A DNA stretch of 31,917 bases from Blautia sp. (GTDB taxonomy: Bacteria > Bacillota > Clostridia > Lachnospirales > Lachnospiraceae): assembly GCA_030841965.1 (NCBI GenBank), contig JAUUSJ010000033.1, forward strand, positions 1 through 31,917, written 5' to 3'. The position numbers were made by a program, and so were the translations under genes. This document shows positions 31,889-31,917 of the stretch, one piece after another; position 1 is the first letter of the stretch; every line of letters begins with the position of its first letter. The notes under the pieces were generated by a model. It saw only the letters and a list, made by a program, of their open reading frames with translations. It made no database searches and was not told the origin of the DNA.

Positions 31889-31917
31889 GCAATGTCATTT
31901 AGTTAGTGGTAAGTATA

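Noticed and set aside
31714..31902. 62-residue frame in the right terminal repeat (HVRSHGFSTYADFCRLPQTR)
   Set aside because: It lies across a non-coding inverted repeat and G+C-rich hairpin and has no clear ribosome binding site. Such frames recur wherever the repeat occurs and look like chance coding.

Overview
The window is one continuous stretch of a low-to-moderate G+C Firmicutes chromosome, most likely a Lachnospiraceae-type Clostridia. This is inferred from the strong AGGAGG-type ribosome binding sites, the sigma-A-like promoters, a Csp-like subtilase, and small conserved proteins typical of that family. I cannot name a species. I see no rRNA, tRNA, CRISPR array, phage gene, transposase or obvious pseudogene. 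A 37-base perfect inverted repeat lies at the two ends (1-37 and 31792-31828). It is probably a copy of a dispersed intergenic repeat at which an assembly or window boundary fell.

Layout. (1) 0.2-8.0 kb is housekeeping: ribulose-phosphate epimerase (rpe), a subtilisin-like protease, a small membrane protein, DNA polymerase III alpha (dnaE) and 6-phosphofructokinase (pfkA), ending in a strong terminator. (2) 8.3-16.6 kb is a cell-surface block. It holds a small lipoprotein with a possible chagasin-like fold, a secreted bacterial Ig-like (Big_2) protein with its own promoter and terminator, and a four-gene operon. That operon encodes an unrecognised multi-span membrane protein, a CpsB-type tyrosine phosphatase, a CpsC/Wzz-like protein and a CpsD-type tyrosine kinase with a Gly-Lys-Tyr tail. 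A second lipoprotein follows on a very similar promoter. No glycosyltransferase, flippase or polymerase lies beside the phosphatase/kinase set. (3) 16.7-19.6 kb holds a KtrA/TrkA potassium-channel regulator, a SpoU-type RNA methyltransferase, a short NfeD-like protein and a stomatin/SPFH protein. (4) 19.8-21.6 kb, on the minus strand, holds a large polytopic membrane protein. It is divergent from argF across a 575-base, operator-rich intergenic region. (5) 22.1-26.9 kb holds argF, birA, a small conserved protein, coaX, a dus gene and an XRE-cupin regulator in one tight row. (6) 27.0-31.7 kb looks like a catabolic module: a class III aminotransferase behind a near-consensus promoter with an overlapping palindromic operator and a leader hairpin, then a cytidylate-kinase-like protein, an APC amino-acid/amine permease and an iron-type alcohol dehydrogenase.

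How the genes may work together (inference). The module at 26.3-31.7 kb has the same parts as known putrescine/GABA-type pathways: XRE-cupin repressor, importer, transaminase and an aldehyde-reducing dehydrogenase. The surface block could be a self-contained tyrosine phosphorylation system that acts on envelope proteins or on polysaccharide genes elsewhere. Three copies of a 56-77 base hairpin repeat (2798-2870, 8061-8137, 18576-18631) sit between genes, and one is flanked by 9-base direct repeats.
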